A stretch of DNA of 26,708 nucleotides from a virus. Position 1 is the first letter of the stretch. Each line of letters begins with the position of its first letter. The DNA lies in the IMG/VR virus record IMGVR_UViG_3300035162_001908, positions 1 through 26,708 of that record; one strand, given 5' to 3'. Of this stretch, positions 25,241-26,708 are shown piece by piece. The position numbers and the translations under genes are program-made. Under the pieces are notes generated by a model that saw only the letters and a program-made list of their open reading frames with translations, was not told the DNA's origin and did not search any database.

Positions 25241-26436
25241 GTTAAGGCACTCCCTGAAATAAGCCACGTTGTTGCGGTCATTTTAAGGGCTGTCGCAGAA
25301 CCGTACTGGGCCAGCGACCTCGTACCTGTTGTACCGTCTTTTGCGAGATACATAGTGTCGGAGGTAATAGCTATTGATACGACCTGAGAAGTCATATTGA
25401 CAAAAACTACCGCCGTGCCTATTGGATAAGCTACCGAAGCATTAGCGGGAATCGTATAAGTACGAATACTCGCATCCCCAGATGGGTGAAATATATGTTT
25501 GCCTGAGTCAGCCAGAACCAAAGTGTAATCTGCACTTTTGCTGTTTTGAGGTATGTTCTTAAAACCAACCTCGTCTGTTCCGTCAGCAGTACAACTTTGA
25601 AGGTTTCCCGAAGCGGGTGTGCCAAGAACGGGCGTGACAAGCGTTGGGCTTGTAGCAAAGACTAACGAGCCTGATCCGGTTTCGTCAGTTACGGCACTGG
25701 CAAGATTAGCTGAGGAAGGTGTTCCCCACCATGTTGCAATACCCGTACCTAAGCTGGTAATTCCCGTACCACCATTGGCTACAGGAAGAGTACCGGTTAC
25801 ATTTGTTGTTAGGTTTACGAAAGTAGTAGAACTACTCCCTGTACCACCGTTAGCGGTTGGTAAAATTCCTGTCACCTGAGAGGTCAGATCAACCCCAGAT
25901 AAGGTTCCACCCAAAGTCAGAGTGCCGGTGGTAGTGATTGTTCCCCCTGTCAGGGTAATCCCATTAACCGTTCCAGTAGTGGCAATAGAAGTTACCGTTC
26001 CTGTACCTGTCTCAGTAGGGTTCGCAAGAGTAACTGCTGCACCTGCTCCCGCACCATCAGTGTAAACCCATGCTTTTGCACCTGTGGCTATAGTAACTTC
26101 AGCGCCTGAACCTTGTTTGATTATGATTGACTGACTTCCACTCGTGGCATTCTCAATCATCCACATCTTGGAAACAGTATTTGGTGCAAGTGTCAGGGTA
26201 CGGGTTGCAGTTAACGAACCAGCCGAAGTGAACTTTAAATACAGTGCTCTGGTTCCGTCTGCTGTAGCATCAGGCATTGTAAATGTCTCATTTGAATCCG
26301 CCGCTACCTGTTTGGTTCCATACCCCAAAGCATCAGTTATAAGTTCTAAGTTGGTATTGGTTGAAGTGCCCCACGTACCGTCTTCATCGCCGGTAGTGAT
26401 CTCTTTAAGTCTTAAATTATTTACATAAGTTGCCAT
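25237..26436 (-). CDS. Tail fibre protein
   Basis: A protein of 399 residues. It opens with ATYVNNLRLKEITTGDEDGTWG, a common N-terminus of phage fibres that attach to the particle. A beta-rich region follows, then short repeats with PTANGGTGSSS and PVANGGTGITS, the NGGTG pattern of trimeric fibre shafts, and SGNLQSC near the middle. The C-terminus is a compact beta domain (ADYTLVLADSGKHIFHPSG to the end) resembling a head or trimerisation module. The start has AGGAAA at about five bases, merging with the stop of the upstream gene. The next gene, an adhesin, overlaps its stop, so the two are probably made together and assembled in one fibre. Confidence 0.87.
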   Translation of the reverse strand: MATYVNNLRLKEITTGDEDGTWGTSTNTNLELITDALGYGTKQVAADSNETFTMPDATADGTRALYLKFTSAGSLTATRTLTLAPNTVSKMWMIENATSGSQSIIIKQGSGAEVTIATGAKAWVYTDGAGAGAAVTLANPTETGTGTVTSIATTGTVNGITLTGGTITTTGTLTLGGTLSGVDLTSQVTGILPTANGGTGSSSTTFVNLTTNVTGTLPVANGGTGITSLGTGIATWWGTPSSANLASAVTDETGSGSLVFATSPTLVTPVLGTPASGNLQSCTADGTDEVGFKNIPQNSKSADYTLVLADSGKHIFHPSGDASIRTYTIPANASVAYPIGTAVVFVNMTSQVVSIAITSDTMYLAKDGTTGTRSLAQYGSATALKMTATTWLISGSALT

Positions 26437-26445
26437 AATTGTTTC

Positions 26446-26708
26446 CTATGCTGCTACGTCTATGTCTACCCAATTGGGGTCTTGTGAAACGTCTATGCTT
26501 GTCCAACCACCCCGTATGATGGTTCCTATTGCGCCTGTTCCTACTACCCCTGTGGGGAAAATATTCGCGCTTCTTGTGTTCGTTACCGTGCCTACTGCAC
26601 CTGTTCCTGCTACTCCAGCTACCGCAAATATAACCGTAGGGGTTACCGCTTGTACAGCTCCAGTTCCCGCCACTCCTGTGGGGTAAACAATCCAGTCGTA
26701 GGCTGGCG
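26446..26708 (-). CDS. Tail-associated repeat protein, 5' end beyond window
   Basis: Only the last 87 residues are visible; the frame is open to the right edge, so the true start is outside. Three imperfect ~22-27-residue repeats carry GV(A/V)GTGA(V/I), such as GVAGTGAVGTV and GVVGTGAIGTI, followed by WTSIDVSQDPNWVDIDVAA. That ending is a pattern I recognise from marine phage tail proteins. Beta-strand repeats of this kind fit an exposed structural or fibre protein. Its position directly before the tail fibre supports that, but the complete protein is needed to name it. Confidence 0.6.
   Translation of the reverse strand, partial: PAYDWIVYPTGVAGTGAVQAVTPTVIFAVAGVAGTGAVGTVTNTRSANIFPTGVVGTGAIGTIIRGGWTSIDVSQDPNWVDIDVAA

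Overview
The window is part of a tailed-phage (Caudoviricetes) genome, or a prophage or metagenomic phage contig. Genes are packed almost without gaps, starts and stops overlap (ATGA, TAATG, TAAATG), and nearly every recognisable product is a virion, lysis or phage accessory protein. The short-tail (podovirus-like) assignment is an inference. It rests on three adjacent genes of increasing size (282, 1118 and 1814 codons) that resemble the T7 gp14-gp15-gp16 ejected core proteins, one of them with a lytic transglycosylase domain, and on the absence of any tape-measure or contractile-tail gene. The style of the proteins (repeated GGIV-F-GG motifs, glycine-rich adhesin, sulfotransferase, 2OG-Fe(II) oxygenases) is that of marine phages. 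A gene-transfer-agent type holin next to a DUF6127-like protein suggests an alphaproteobacterial host; this host call is tentative.

Layout. On the + strand at the left edge (2-2156) is the C-terminal part of a DUF927-type primase/helicase followed by a small overlapping gene. Everything from 2153 to the right edge is on the - strand and is best read from right to left, in transcription order. First come host-contact genes: a partial repeat-bearing tail protein, a tail fibre, a glycine-rich FN3 adhesin and a probable fibre-associated protein. Next is an accessory cassette: sulfotransferase, aspartyl/asparaginyl beta-hydroxylase-like protein, Cys-rich zinc-ribbon protein and PKHD-type 2OG-Fe(II) oxygenase. 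Then a lysis cassette: DUF6127-like membrane protein, a 42-residue membrane protein, a 3TM-type holin and a T4-type lysozyme with Cys where Asp is usual. Then a tail/neck structural block, two long repetitive virion proteins, and finally the three ejectosome-like proteins. Portal, major capsid, terminase, polymerase and integrase genes are not in the window and presumably lie outside it.

The most notable items are twelve ~59-residue HTH-like repeats in a 1096-residue virion protein, with related units in the neighbouring gene; the pairing of two different 2OG-Fe(II) oxygenases with a sulfotransferase just downstream of the fibre genes; a 42-codon membrane-protein gene in the lysis cassette; and the tail-to-tail stop codons of the two transcription units sharing one TTAA. 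There is no stretch of 300 bases without a gene; the largest gap between genes is 26 bases (21444-21469). I saw no tRNA, rRNA, CRISPR array, insertion sequence, or convincing promoter or terminator.
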